Assembly: GCA_007859835.1 (NCBI GenBank)
Contig: SJPJ01000001.1
Span: 8,160,329-8,224,328, forward strand
Direction of reading: 5' to 3'
Length of the DNA: 64,000 bases
Source: Novipirellula herctigrandis
GTDB lineage: Bacteria > Planctomycetota > Planctomycetia > Pirellulales > Pirellulaceae
The notes beneath the pieces were generated by a model. The model was not told the origin of the DNA. It saw only the letters and a list, made by a program, of their open reading frames with translations, and did not search any database. Of the stretch, positions 16,955 to 26,325 are shown in pieces. The position numbers and the translations under genes are program-made. The first letter of the stretch is position 1, and each line of letters starts with the position of its first letter.

Positions 16955-17396
16955 CTTGAGGATGTGAAGTTAAAAAAGTCAGCTTCCTGACTGATACCCT
17001 GAGTGGACTTCTGGAAAAACCCGCTGAGGTTAGCAGGGGGCTTCGAGCGACGTCGATCTTCATGATGCCCGTCTTTATTTGGATCATGCTGTTTGTCGGA
17101 CTCTATACAGGAGAAGGACCCCAGCAATAGTATGGTTCGCTGGGATGGATCATCACATACACCGTTGCTTGGGTACTGGCCAGCAACCCCCTGATCCAAT
17201 TTCAGGAACTGCCGCTTCGTACTCCGATGAGTCACGCCAATTTCAGATTGGCGGTTGTCAATACCAATGGAGAACTCGCTTCCAATCGCAACTGCTTGTC
17301 CGTTGGGCAATCGTATGGCTTCCGCTGCTTCTTCCCTTGGGTTTCTTAGCTCTATGGATGAACCGGGCGGAGACTATCGTATTTGTTTCTGCTTAG
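16955..17396 (+). pseudogene. Membrane-protein relic (possibly RDD-type)
   Basis: The plus strand reads 'DTLSGLLEKPAEVSRGLRAT', 'SIFMMPVFIWIMLFVGLYTG', a TAG, then 'GSLGWIITYTVAWVLASNPL' and 'MSHANFRLAVVNTNGELAS', and after a frame change 'FQLLVRWAIVWLPLLLPLGF' and 'LALWMNRAETIVFV'. At least three membrane segments with one stop and one frameshift are visible. The order, a conserved-looking loop followed by 'RWAIVWLPLLLP', recalls RDD-type membrane domains attached to planctomycete kinases, but this is a weak guess. Confidence 0.4.
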
Positions 17397-17499
17397 GTAT
17401 TGTCATATGTCGTGTTCTTGAATATCCGAAAAAGGTGGCGCATCCTGCTGGAATCATCACACCCCAGCGACCCGAAATGGGCACAAGGACACGTCATTA

Positions 17500-17693
17500 A
17501 TAAAACTAAGACAGACCGATCAGCGGTGCCAGTCGACGAACATCTCGATCCCGAAGTGATTTCCTTTCGGGCCAAGTTTGATCAAAAGAGTCCGCTCGAT
17601 GAAATTGTCCGAGAAGGAGCTTTTGCAAAGGAGCCGATGTTGCCGCATTTGGACGAAGATCCTGTAAATCGCATTCATAGGAATGGATGCTGA
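17500..17693 (+). pseudogene. Possible mutator-type (IS256-like) transposase N-terminal fragment
   Basis: The frame reads 'TDRSAVPVDEHLDPEVISFR' then 'AKFDQKSPLDEIVREGAF' before diverging and stopping at 17693. 'SPLDEIVREGA' resembles the start of IS256-group transposases, where '..ML..A...EV' normally follows. Only that short resemblance supports the call. No inverted repeats were found. Confidence 0.25.
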
Positions 17694-18295
17694 AATATTT
17701 TCAAATGTTGCAAAGGGATTTGTGGACGGTGAGACAAGCCGATTCGTGCGTTGAATAGGCGGCACTCACACGATGCGTTATAATGAAGTCTATTCCAGTT
17801 GAGGGACAGGCCATGGTTACACGCAGCGATACGAGAGCTTCCCGATCTAAGCCGATAAACACGTTCAAGTCGTCTGTCCGTGCGTTGAACGCAAAGCCTT
17901 GCGTCCCAGTCTGAAAGAATGGGCAGAGGATTAAAGATGGAGATCATTATGGCGTTTGCTTAAAAAAACGTAACCCGATCCGGATTTCTTCTCGAATGGG
18001 CCGATTGCCCCGTTTGGTACCACGGTTCAACAACCCAATAGGAGAAAAAGAACTCCGCGTCAGTCGCGTCTGGCCCAACTCAGTCGTCAAGTTGGAGACG
18101 AAAGCAAAACCAATTAGATTGCCACCCGATTCAAGCTGTTGTAAACTATCGGTCCGAGTTTGCTATAGCCAGTGGTGCCCAGTCGAACCTCGCATCAAAG
18201 CGGTCCTGCCCATTTTAGATTCTCCAAACCGGCCCAATGAACTTGAGAATCATCCCCACCTATCTCCTTCCTGAATATGCGGTCAACGTGACGTT
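17694..18295. other. Intergenic region upstream of the cas operon; no gene recognised
   Basis: Short frames such as 18000-18274 show no family resemblance. cas3, which precedes cas5 in most I-C loci, is not here even as a fragment. The cas promoter should lie in this stretch. No confident promoter or strong ribosome-binding site upstream of 18296 was seen. Confidence 0.45.
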
Positions 18296-18937
18296 ATGAA
18301 TTCTTACCCTATTGCCATCGAAATTGCTGGCCCCAGTGCCATGTGGACCCGACCTGACACCGGTGACGCACCTGTCAGTTACCTGGCGCCCACTTATTCC
18401 GCGGCCAAGGGAATTTTTGAATCCGTATGTTGGCTCAAGTCGGCTGTGGTTCGTCCGACGCGAGTTGAGATATGTTCAATGCCGGTTTGGCATACTTTCA
18501 CGACGAATTACGGCGGACCGCTGCGCAAATCAAAGTCGGTCAAAGAGGGCAACAGCTTTCAACTCTTAGCGACTGTATTGGTCAATGTTTGCTACCGGAT
18601 CTATGGCGAAGCAGTTGGCGTTGAACATGACCGTGGGCAAACCGAACGAAGCGGTGTGTACAGAAAAGCCAAGATCAATGGTGCCCATGCTTATCAAGAA
18701 ATATTCCAACGTCGGTTGCTCAAGGGCCAGTGGTATTCGACGCCTTGTTTAGGTTGGAAGGAATTTGTACCGAACTATGTCGGGCCGCTCCGCGACGAAT
18801 CTAAGGCATGCCCGAGCGTCAACGCTTGCTTACCAAGCATGCTGCAATCTGTTTTTTCGGAAACCAGTCACGGCACGTATTCACCAAGCTTCCGTCAAAG
18901 TGTTGAAATCCGCAAAGGAGTGCTTCACTATGCTTAA
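18296..18937 (+). CDS. cas5: Cas5 (subtype I-C, Cas5d/Cas5c)
   Basis: 213 residues, the usual size. In I-C systems, which lack Cas6, this protein is both the pre-crRNA endonuclease and the 5'-handle subunit of Cascade. Diagnostic segments: 'EIAGPSAMWTRPDTG', 'VSYLAPTYSAAKGIFESV', 'PVWHTFTTNYGGPLRKS', 'SFQLLATVLVNVCYRIY', 'AHAYQEIFQRRLLKGQ' (a His in the expected catalytic region) and 'STPCLGWKEFVPNYVGPLRD'. The stop overlaps the start of cas8c by 8 bp. It is the first gene of the operon. No other processing nuclease gene is present, in line with this role. Confidence 0.93.
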   Translation: MNSYPIAIEIAGPSAMWTRPDTGDAPVSYLAPTYSAAKGIFESVCWLKSAVVRPTRVEICSMPVWHTFTTNYGGPLRKSKSVKEGNSFQLLATVLVNVCYRIYGEAVGVEHDRGQTERSGVYRKAKINGAHAYQEIFQRRLLKGQWYSTPCLGWKEFVPNYVGPLRDESKACPSVNACLPSMLQSVFSETSHGTYSPSFRQSVEIRKGVLHYA

Positions 18938-21068
18938 CGAACTCTACGACCTGTCGAAGAGTCTCGATCGACTGGGGGTCGAAGTTGTTTCGTGGCATCG
19001 GTTTTTGAAAGAGTGCCCACGCGGGAAATCATTTTTTGTGGACTTGGGTAGAGACTCCAATGTGACTGCGATTCGCCCGATTACTGATCCAGATCGCTTA
19101 AGTAATCTACGCAAGTATGAAAAGGCAGCCGGCTATTCATTCCCATCATTCAACATTCTGCCACTATGGCAATTCGACGAGGAACAACACAGGGAAACGG
19201 CAGCTAAATTGCGAAAGTCAATGGGAAGCAAAAAGCGACCTCCGATCGAAGAAGCATCGCAACAGATTGCCGAACTTGTCGCAGTCGCACGTTCTTGCTG
19301 GGTCGATCCAAACAAGAAAAGCGGTGGACGTGACGCGATGGACAAGGTAAACGGGTGCGTCGGAAGCATTGTTGATGATGTTGCCGCGATCGTCGAAGTA
19401 AGCGACACCAAGGCATCGGCTCCGTTGCATGCAATCATTGAACGCGCCAAGCTACTCGACGGCGAACAGCTTCACAATCGCCTCTCGGCATGGCTCGTCG
19501 AGCAATTCGCAAAGCCTTCAGACAACTCGGTCACTTGGTTCGATTTACTGTTCTTCGCCAGTGGGAAAAAACCGAAGTCCTTTTCGGTCGTATTGGAACT
19601 GAGTGAACAACACGAATTTGAGTATCCCGTCAATCATCCGGCGGTTTTTGACCACCTGAATAACTGCCTTCAAGGCAGTGACGCTTCCGCGTCGGACAAC
19701 AGCAAGGCATTGCGGCCGGACGCGTTCGCAGCCACGGATGGAGGACGTGAGAAGAGTTTTCCTACGGTGAAAATGTCACGGTTTGGGAACATCAATATAA
19801 GGGCGATGTCGCGTGAATCTTTGTGTCAAGTTCGCTACGGAGTCGCTGAATCCAAATCGTTCCCGGTTGCCCAGACAATCCGGCAACAGTGCAAGAATGC
19901 ATTGGAATGGATCTCGCGAGACCAACGGAAAGATGTGACATGGTGTGACATCACATCGATTAGCGGTTCGCCGTCGATACTTTTTGCGTATCCTTCGCAT
20001 TTGCCCGAGCAGATACCTGCGCTAGCGTTCTTGCTCAATGGCGATGAAGATCCAACATCACTCCAAACGGAAGGTCAGTTTGAAGCTTGTGCTGAAACGA
20101 TTGCGAAGGCGTTGTCTGGTCGCAAGGAATCGGAGGGTTCGAAGGAAATAGTCATCTTCGTGCTCGCGAAACCGGATGGATTTCGCACCAAGGTCCTTTA
20201 CAGTCACCGGTGCAGCGAGTCGCACCTCATCAAATCAGCGGAAGATTGGCAACACGGCTGTTTGAACATTCCCGAGATCCAAGTTCGGCAATTTGGGCGT
20301 GAGAAAGGTGACAAACCACAGTGGCGCACGCCACTGATACCGTTTACCACGGAGATCATTGGTTGCCTCAACACGGTTTGGTTGCGACAGGGGACCCACG
20401 CCAGTTCTTGCAAAACCGTCGGTGTCGCCGACTCGCTTTCTATTCTACTTGACCATGGCGAAACGTTGAATCGAACAGCATCGAACCTGCTCGAAGTGAC
20501 GCTCAAGAACACAATCGGCTTGATGCTCGCAGTCGGACAAGCCAGCAGGCTTGGCCGCGTTCATGCGGTGGCTCGCAACCAGCAAAAACACCAACTTCTG
20601 ATCCCACGAATCCTGGGCTTGTTGCTCTGGAAGCTCGGCATTCCCAAAGGAGATTATATGAAGACCCCCGCGTTCTGGGTTGGTCGCATGCTCGGCCTGG
20701 CCGATCAACTTCATTTGCAATACTGCTATCATGTGCGCAAAGGAGAAATTCCACCACAGCTGGTCGGTAATTCGCTGATGTCCACGGCGCTCAGCACGCC
20801 TGAACACGCTTTGTCCGTTCTCGCTGAACGCATGCGACCGTACCAAGCATGGGCGCAAACCGTACACACGGGTGAGAACGTCGGTTTGGCGAAATACCTT
20901 TTGTCGCATCTCAGTGCCGTTTCGATCCAACTCGCCGAACTTGACATTCCGACCCGAACCAACGATTCCGATCGAGCAACGATGTTGCTCGGCTACCTAT
21001 CACGTCCTGCAAAAGATACACGTACCACCAACGGAGAGAACGAGAATGACGACAGCGACCAAGAATGA
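18930..21068 (+). CDS. cas8c: Cas8c (Csd1), large subunit of I-C Cascade
   Basis: 712 residues from ATG 18930, chosen because GGAG lies nine bases upstream and 'MLNELYDLSKSLDRLG' matches the family start; the longer frame from 18765 lies inside cas5. The large subunit recognises the PAM and recruits Cas3. Visible features: 'KCFVDLG'-type N-terminal strand ('KSFFVDLGRDSN'), central 'KPKSFSVVLELSEQHEF', 'LNGDEDPTSLQTEGQFEACA', 'TPLIPFTTEIIGCLNTVWLR', and a C-terminal helical part ('YYMKTPAFWVG'-like 'DYMKTPAFWVGRMLGLADQL') that in I-C also yields the internal Cas11 subunit. It overlaps cas5 by 8 bp and cas7 by 23 bp, so translation is probably coupled. Confidence 0.9.
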   Translation: MLNELYDLSKSLDRLGVEVVSWHRFLKECPRGKSFFVDLGRDSNVTAIRPITDPDRLSNLRKYEKAAGYSFPSFNILPLWQFDEEQHRETAAKLRKSMGSKKRPPIEEASQQIAELVAVARSCWVDPNKKSGGRDAMDKVNGCVGSIVDDVAAIVEVSDTKASAPLHAIIERAKLLDGEQLHNRLSAWLVEQFAKPSDNSVTWFDLLFFASGKKPKSFSVVLELSEQHEFEYPVNHPAVFDHLNNCLQGSDASASDNSKALRPDAFAATDGGREKSFPTVKMSRFGNINIRAMSRESLCQVRYGVAESKSFPVAQTIRQQCKNALEWISRDQRKDVTWCDITSISGSPSILFAYPSHLPEQIPALAFLLNGDEDPTSLQTEGQFEACAETIAKALSGRKESEGSKEIVIFVLAKPDGFRTKVLYSHRCSESHLIKSAEDWQHGCLNIPEIQVRQFGREKGDKPQWRTPLIPFTTEIIGCLNTVWLRQGTHASSCKTVGVADSLSILLDHGETLNRTASNLLEVTLKNTIGLMLAVGQASRLGRVHAVARNQQKHQLLIPRILGLLLWKLGIPKGDYMKTPAFWVGRMLGLADQLHLQYCYHVRKGEIPPQLVGNSLMSTALSTPEHALSVLAERMRPYQAWAQTVHTGENVGLAKYLLSHLSAVSIQLAELDIPTRTNDSDRATMLLGYLSRPAKDTRTTNGENENDDSDQE

Positions 21069-21894
21069 TGTGCAGCGAGTGACTGGATTGCTAGTGATCG
21101 AAGTCATCAACTCTAATCCCAACGGTGACCCTGACCGGGAAAGCGATCCTCGTCAGCGGCCAGATTGGCGTGGCGAGATCTCACCCGTCTCGTTTAAGCG
21201 AAAGCTGCGTGACTTAGTCGAAGACAAGGACGGAATCGTCTGGGATCAAATTTCAAGCGACTTGAAAATCGCAGCGGAAGAGTTTGGGATTCTTGAATCG
21301 CGAGGTCGTGACCGTAAAACGATTGAAGGACAAATCAAGGACGGCACTTTCAAAGACGCCTATTGGGACGGGCGAGTGTTTGGCAATACGTTTCTTGAAG
21401 AAGGCACATCTGGATCGATTAAGACGGGCGTCGTGCAAGTTGGGCTCGGCATCAGTGTGGCGCCGATTGAAATCAGCCGGCACACGAACACCAATAAATC
21501 GGGAGTTCAGGAAGGAAAAGATCGAGGAATGGCTCCGATGGGCTATCGATTCGTACCGCATGGCGTCTATTGCATGCCATTCTTCGTAAACCCATCCATG
21601 GCACCAAAATCGGGTTGTACACAGCGTGATATCGATCTGATGAAGGCACTGATTCCTCTTGCGTATTCCCATACGCGTTCTCACGCTCGCCCCATGGTGG
21701 AAATCAGGCATGCTTGGGTGATGACACACAAGTCACAGCTTGGATCTTGCTCTGACTTTGCACTCATCGATGCGCTGGCGCCGACCAAGAAGAACGAACC
21801 GGATAAAGCGTCAACAGCCTGGACTGATTACGAGGTACCAACAACGCTTCCGAAGGATTTTTCGGAAAAGGTGATGCTCGAAGATTTGGTTTGA
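21046..21894 (+). CDS. cas7: Cas7 (Csd2), backbone subunit of I-C Cascade
   Basis: 282 residues from ATG 21046 with GGAGAG upstream; the longer frame lies within cas8c. It forms the crRNA-binding filament. Family marks: 'GLLVIEVINSNPNGDPDRES' at the N-terminus (the conserved NSNPNGDP RNA-binding segment), 'DAYWDGRVFGNTFLEE', 'TGVVQVGLGISVAPIEISRH', 'MAPMGYRFVPHGVYCMPFFV' and 'SHTRSHARPMVEIRHAWVMT'. It ends at TGA 21892-21894, followed by cas3 rather than cas4, which is unusual for this subtype. Confidence 0.95.
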   Translation: MTTATKNDVQRVTGLLVIEVINSNPNGDPDRESDPRQRPDWRGEISPVSFKRKLRDLVEDKDGIVWDQISSDLKIAAEEFGILESRGRDRKTIEGQIKDGTFKDAYWDGRVFGNTFLEEGTSGSIKTGVVQVGLGISVAPIEISRHTNTNKSGVQEGKDRGMAPMGYRFVPHGVYCMPFFVNPSMAPKSGCTQRDIDLMKALIPLAYSHTRSHARPMVEIRHAWVMTHKSQLGSCSDFALIDALAPTKKNEPDKASTAWTDYEVPTTLPKDFSEKVMLEDLV

Positions 21895-21920
21895 CCTCAT
21901 CTCCAATTAATTCAGTAACC

Positions 21921-24128
21921 ATGCTTTACGCCCATAGCCCCAAAGCCAAAGACGGCATTACCGCGCAGACCTATCGCGACCACATCCAAGCGGTCTATGC
22001 AGGTGCAGTTCAGAGAGCAATGGGGGCAAGTGGGCAAACGGTGTTTGCCTCCCTTTTCAACGACGCCGTTCGCTTAGCCGCTGAGTTTCATGATCTGGGT
22101 AAGCTTGATCCATTGAATCAAGCCGTATTGTCTTCGGAAGGGAAAGGCAGGCTACCAATCAATCATGTTGATGCAGGGACTGCGGAGATGTTGCGACGAA
22201 CATCATCAAGAGCCGCAATGGTTGCGGCACTACTAATCTATTCTCATCATCGTGGGCTGCCCGATTTCTCGGAGTTGCAACAGAACCAATTGCGCGACAT
22301 TACCGTTGACGAGAGTTTGGGTCTAACCAAATTGCGAACGGATCGATTCCTAGATGAGTACGTGAACGCTCATGAGGGTGAAACCGACTTTCCGATTGCT
22401 TCATCAAAGGTGTCTTATCAATCTCCAAAAAACCTGCAATTGCTATCCCGGTTCGCATTGTCTTGTTTGGTCGACGCCGATCACTTTGATACGTCTGCGA
22501 ATTATGGACAGGCTCACCCATCGCCCCAGGTTCACCTGCGACCATCCGAGCGACTGAAGCAGTTGGATCGCTACGTCGCAAGCCTGAAGAGCAACAAAGA
22601 GGACAAACGCAATCAACTGCGAGGGAAAGTTTACGCGTCATGCCGCAGCTCAAACGTTCCGCGAGGAATCGTCGCCTGCGACAGTCCGGTTGGTTCTGGC
22701 AAGACCACAGCGGTCATGGCGCACCTACTGCAAGTCGGGCGTAAACATAAAATGAGACGAATTTTCGTCGTACTACCCTATACGAATATCATCACACAAA
22801 GTGTTGACGTTTACCGCAAGTGCCTCGTTCTAGCTGGTGAGAATCCTGAACATGTCGTTGCCGCACATCATCACCGTGCCGAATTCTCTGATCCCCAATC
22901 ACGCCATTTGACGTATCTTTGGGAAGCACCGATAGTGGTCACCACGGCAGTTCAGTTTTTCGAGACACTTGCTGCCGCACGAACAGGGACGCTACGCAAA
23001 CTGCATCAATTGGCTGCATCTGCTGTTTTTATAGACGAATCACATGCGGCACTTCCGGCATCGCTTTGGCCGATAGCGTGGAAATGGTTACAAAGTTTTC
23101 GGGACGAATGGAATTGTCATTTTGTGATGGGTTCCGGTTCCCTTTCACAATTCTGGACCCTACCCGAGTTTGCTAGCCCGCCGGTGCAAATCCCCGAATT
23201 GATTGACGAAGCGCACAGTCAAGCCAGTAGTGAATTCGAGGCGGAGCGAATTCATTACCAATCCCAGTCAGAACCGTTGGACTTGGATCAACTCGTTGAT
23301 TGGGTCGACCGGCATTCTGGGCCAAGGTTACTGATCGTCAACACAGTTCAATCCGCCGGGTACATTGCGATGCAGATCAAGGCAAAAACCGGTAGGCGGT
23401 CGGTCGAACACCTATCGACTGCGCTTGCCCCTGTTCATCGGGAGCGGACGCTATCGCGAATCCGATCACGACTTGATGACAAATCCGACACCGATTGGAC
23501 ATTGGTCGCCACATCGTGTGTCGAGGCCGGTGTGGATATCTCATTCCGGACAGGTTTCCGTGAACGCTCGTCGCTCAACAGCCTTTTGCAAACATCCGGA
23601 CGAGTAAATCGATCGGGTGAATACGGGGCTGCAGATGTTTGGGATTTTCAACTCGTCTTCGATCATCGCCTTCGGAAACATCCCGCCTTTGAAGATTCCG
23701 CGGAAGTTCTTGGTCAATTGTTTAGCGAAGACAGAGTGGCCCTTCAATTCTGCACTGAGGCAATGCGGCGAGAGATTCGACGTTGTGGAATGAAAAGCGA
23801 TGCTAAGTTGCTGTTGGAGGCCGAAGAAAAGCAACAGTTTGTAGAGGTTCAATCGCGATTCAAAGTGATCGACTCTAACACCGACGTTGCCGTCGTGCTT
23901 CCTTCGCTCAAGAATCGCTTGCGTGCCAATAAACATGTTTCGTTTCAGGATTTGCAAAGTGGCAGCGTTCAAATCTATTCGAATCGGCGAGCCGACTTTG
24001 CCTTGTCACCAATCGTTCAGCGGCCAGGCGTTTTTGAATGGACGTTGAAGTACGACAAGTTCCTGGGCTACATGGCTGGAATCATTGACAATGTCGAACT
24101 GCTCGATGGCGGTGTTGCATTTGCATAG
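21921..24128 (+). CDS. cas3: Cas3 helicase-nuclease (I-C)
   Basis: 735 residues from ATG 21921 ('MLYAHSPKAKDG'), the point where Cas3 HD domains normally begin; a TTG at 21891 overlapping the cas7 stop would add ten residues. It unwinds and degrades target DNA recruited by Cascade. N-terminal HD nuclease (~1-200): 'EFHDLGKLDPLNQ', 'INHVDAG', 'LLIYSHHRGLPD'. SF2 helicase: Walker A 'ACDSPVGSGKTTAVMAHLL', Walker B-type 'VFIDESHAALPA' (DESH rather than DEAH), 'GSGSLSQF', 'VATSCVEAGVDISF' and 'LLQTSGRVNRSGEYG'. All catalytic motifs look intact. Its place between cas7 and cas4 differs from the common cas3-first order. Confidence 0.92.
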   Translation: MLYAHSPKAKDGITAQTYRDHIQAVYAGAVQRAMGASGQTVFASLFNDAVRLAAEFHDLGKLDPLNQAVLSSEGKGRLPINHVDAGTAEMLRRTSSRAAMVAALLIYSHHRGLPDFSELQQNQLRDITVDESLGLTKLRTDRFLDEYVNAHEGETDFPIASSKVSYQSPKNLQLLSRFALSCLVDADHFDTSANYGQAHPSPQVHLRPSERLKQLDRYVASLKSNKEDKRNQLRGKVYASCRSSNVPRGIVACDSPVGSGKTTAVMAHLLQVGRKHKMRRIFVVLPYTNIITQSVDVYRKCLVLAGENPEHVVAAHHHRAEFSDPQSRHLTYLWEAPIVVTTAVQFFETLAAARTGTLRKLHQLAASAVFIDESHAALPASLWPIAWKWLQSFRDEWNCHFVMGSGSLSQFWTLPEFASPPVQIPELIDEAHSQASSEFEAERIHYQSQSEPLDLDQLVDWVDRHSGPRLLIVNTVQSAGYIAMQIKAKTGRRSVEHLSTALAPVHRERTLSRIRSRLDDKSDTDWTLVATSCVEAGVDISFRTGFRERSSLNSLLQTSGRVNRSGEYGAADVWDFQLVFDHRLRKHPAFEDSAEVLGQLFSEDRVALQFCTEAMRREIRRCGMKSDAKLLLEAEEKQQFVEVQSRFKVIDSNTDVAVVLPSLKNRLRANKHVSFQDLQSGSVQIYSNRRADFALSPIVQRPGVFEWTLKYDKFLGYMAGIIDNVELLDGGVAFA

Positions 24129-24140
24129 CGAGGGGCAAAG

Positions 24141-24800
24141 ATGAGTGACGACGACTTGCTTTCAATTCGCTACCTCAACGACTTTTTGTTTTGCGAGCGA
24201 AGGGCCGCTTTGCATTTGAATGAACAGATTTGGAAGGACAACCAGTTCACCAGCGAAGGGCTTTTGGCTCATAAGCGTGTCGACATACCGAAGAGCTTAC
24301 GTCGGTCCGATCGTCGGCAAGTGACTGGAATGTGGTTAGTTTCCTATCGACTGGGTTTAATCGGCATCGGTGACTTGGTGGAACTGCGAGACAACGATGA
24401 AGGCCCGCCGAGTCCTTATCCGGTCGACTTTAAACGAGGAAAAAAGCGACGCTGGGACAATAACGAGGCGCAACTGTGCGCTCAAGCCATGTGCTTGGAA
24501 GAGATGCTTGGCGTGGACGTGCCGGTCGGTGCGATCTTTCACATTAAGAGTCAGCATCGCGAAGAAGTTGTCTTCGACGAAACACTGCGATCTTTGACGG
24601 AAAACACAGCCAAGCGGCTGCGCGAACTTGTTGAGTCGAGTGAGACGCCGACGGCAAAGTTCAAGCAAAAGTGCAAAGGCTGTTCGTTGTTGGAGTGGTG
24701 CATGCCGAAATCGCTACGCCCTCGTGCCACTGCCGCGAAATACCTGCAATCGATTGTCGATGACGGAATTGCCGAACCTTCCGATGGGGACTCACTATGA
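24141..24800 (+). CDS. cas4: Cas4 RecB-like nuclease
   Basis: 219 residues, 12 bp after cas3. Cas4 trims prespacers and selects PAM-bearing ones together with Cas1-Cas2. Seen: 'RYLNDFLFCERRAALHLNEQ' with the first cluster Cys, 'GIGDLVEL' and 'YPVDFKRGKKRRWDNNEAQL' (RecB nuclease D and K-x-K region with the downstream Gln), and the C-terminal 'KCKGCSLLEWCMP', giving four Cys for an Fe-S cluster. The stop overlaps the cas1 ATG (ATGA at 24797-24800). Confidence 0.93.
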   Translation: MSDDDLLSIRYLNDFLFCERRAALHLNEQIWKDNQFTSEGLLAHKRVDIPKSLRRSDRRQVTGMWLVSYRLGLIGIGDLVELRDNDEGPPSPYPVDFKRGKKRRWDNNEAQLCAQAMCLEEMLGVDVPVGAIFHIKSQHREEVVFDETLRSLTENTAKRLRELVESSETPTAKFKQKCKGCSLLEWCMPKSLRPRATAAKYLQSIVDDGIAEPSDGDSL

Positions 24801-25828
24801 AGCATCACCTCAATACGTTGTTTATCTTTACGCAGGGTGCCTACTTACGGAAGGAATCCGAAACCGTAGTGGTGCGGATCGATAAGGAATCCAAGACACG
24901 GCTGCCACTGCTGAACATTGGCTCCATTGCGTGTTTTGGGCGTGTTGGCATCAGTCCTCAATTGATGGGATTCTGCGGTCAGAAAGGGATCGCGATCACA
25001 TTCATGACTGAACATGGACGTTTTTTGGCGGCGGTCCACGGATTCACGCCGGGAAACGTACTGCTGCGGCGGGAGCAGTATCGACGCGCTGATGATCAGG
25101 ATTCCGCCAAACTGATTGCACGAGCCTGCATCATCGGCAAGCTGGCAAACTATCGTACGGTTCTGCGACGTGGAGTTCGCGATCAATCAGCGTCCGATGC
25201 AACCAAACGTCTGACCCGTACGGCGAACCGCATCGACATGGCAATCCGAACGCTCAACGATTCGCTATCGCTGGATCAACTGCGTGGCATGGAAGGCGAG
25301 TTCAGTGCCGAGTATTTCGGCGTCTTCAACGACTTGATTACATCGGGTAAGGGCGAGTTTGTATTTTCCGGTCGGACACGCAGGCCTCCCAAAGACAAAG
25401 TTAACGCGATGCTATCGTTTCTCTATAGCATGTTAACGAACGATTTGCGGTCAGCCTGTGAAGCCGCTGGTTTGGACGCAGCGGTAGGCTTTTTGCATCG
25501 TGACCGGCCTGGACGGCCAAGCCTCGCACTCGATTTGATGGAAGAGTTCCGTGCTGTGTTGGTCGATCGATTAGTTCTTTCGCTAATCAATCGTGGGCAG
25601 GTCAAAGCCAACGGATTTGTCGAGGAGCCGGGAAACGGGATCCGGATGAACGAGGCAACACGCAAGACGATTGTCGCGGCTTACCAAAAACGCAAGCAGG
25701 AGACTGTCACGCATCCATTCCTGAACGAAAAGATGACGCTCGGCTTGGTGCCGCACATCCAAGGCCGACTCTTGGCAAGACACTTGCGAGGCGACTCGGA
25801 CGCCTACCCTCCGTTTGCATGGAAATAA
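24797..25828 (+). CDS. cas1: Cas1 integrase (I-C)
   Basis: 343 residues, the usual I-C length. Integrates new spacers at the leader-repeat junction with Cas2. Seen: N-terminal beta domain 'NTLFIFTQGAYLRKESETVV', 'GKLANYRTVLRRG', and the alpha domain with catalytic Glu in 'LRGMEGEFSAEYFGVFNDLI', His in 'AAVGFLHRDRPGRPSLALDL' and Asp/Glu in 'LMEEFRAVLVDRLVLSLINR'. All catalytic residues appear present. It overlaps cas4 by four bases. cas2 begins ten bases after the stop. Confidence 0.95.
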   Translation: MKHHLNTLFIFTQGAYLRKESETVVVRIDKESKTRLPLLNIGSIACFGRVGISPQLMGFCGQKGIAITFMTEHGRFLAAVHGFTPGNVLLRREQYRRADDQDSAKLIARACIIGKLANYRTVLRRGVRDQSASDATKRLTRTANRIDMAIRTLNDSLSLDQLRGMEGEFSAEYFGVFNDLITSGKGEFVFSGRTRRPPKDKVNAMLSFLYSMLTNDLRSACEAAGLDAAVGFLHRDRPGRPSLALDLMEEFRAVLVDRLVLSLINRGQVKANGFVEEPGNGIRMNEATRKTIVAAYQKRKQETVTHPFLNEKMTLGLVPHIQGRLLARHLRGDSDAYPPFAWK

Positions 25829-25838
25829 GGAGATGTCG

Positions 25839-26129
25839 ATGATGGTACTAGTCACCTACGATGTTGCAACCTCCGATCGAGTTGGTCAACGTCGATTACA
25901 AAAAGTTGCAAAAACATGTCAAAACTTTGGTCAACGCGTGTAAAATTCAGTTTTTGAGTGCGACGTTTCGATGGAGCAGTTCGTACGACTGAGAGGCGAA
26001 TTGACGGACGTGTTGGATCCGTCGTCTGATAGCCTGAGATTCTACTTTTTGGGCAACAATTGGAAGCATCGAGTGGAACACATTGGGGCTAAGCCGGTTT
26101 CACCGATGGACGATCCACTAATTCTCTAG
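25839..26129 (+). pseudogene. cas2: Cas2 with an in-frame TAA (codon 35)
   Basis: From ATG 25839 (GGAG six bases upstream; ATGs at 25833 and 25842 are in the same frame) the protein reads 'MMVLVTYDVATSDRVGQRRL', 'QKVAKTCQNFGQRV', TAA at 25941-25943, then in the same frame 'NSVFECDVSMEQFVRLRGEL', 'TDVLDPSSDSLRFYFLGNNW' and 'KHRVEHIGAKPVSPMDDPLI' to TAG 26127-26129. Length and sequence equal a complete 96-residue I-C Cas2 with the conserved Gln of 'RVQxSVFE' replaced by stop, a single C-to-T change from CAA. Everything else looks selected. Cas2 bridges two Cas1 dimers, so spacer acquisition should fail unless the stop is read through, is a sequencing error, or another cas2 exists. Confidence 0.9.
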
Positions 26130-26325
26130 CGATAAGCAAGGTAATCGACCGCGAACCCATAGCGACCGGCCGAAACGTGGTGGGATCGCGACTGTCGCAA
26201 CATGGCTGGATATCTGGCTTTACGTATGGCAGGCCGACGACTCTGCGAAATCAGGCACCAAGAAAAGATGAGTTCGCGAAATTAGACCCCTTACTCGGTT
26301 GGTCCCTAAGAGTTAAGAATGAGGG
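26130..26325 (+). promoter_or_regulatory. CRISPR leader
   Basis: The 196 bp between the cas2 frame and the first repeat lie at the 5' end of the repeats as read to GAAAC, so this is the expected leader holding the array promoter and the integration signal. No specific motif was identified with confidence. The last bases before repeat 1 are purine-rich (AAGAATGAGGG). Confidence 0.55.

Noticed and set aside
18765-18929. Upstream start for cas8c inside cas5
   Set aside because: The ATG at 18930 has a good ribosome-binding site and matches the family N-terminus.
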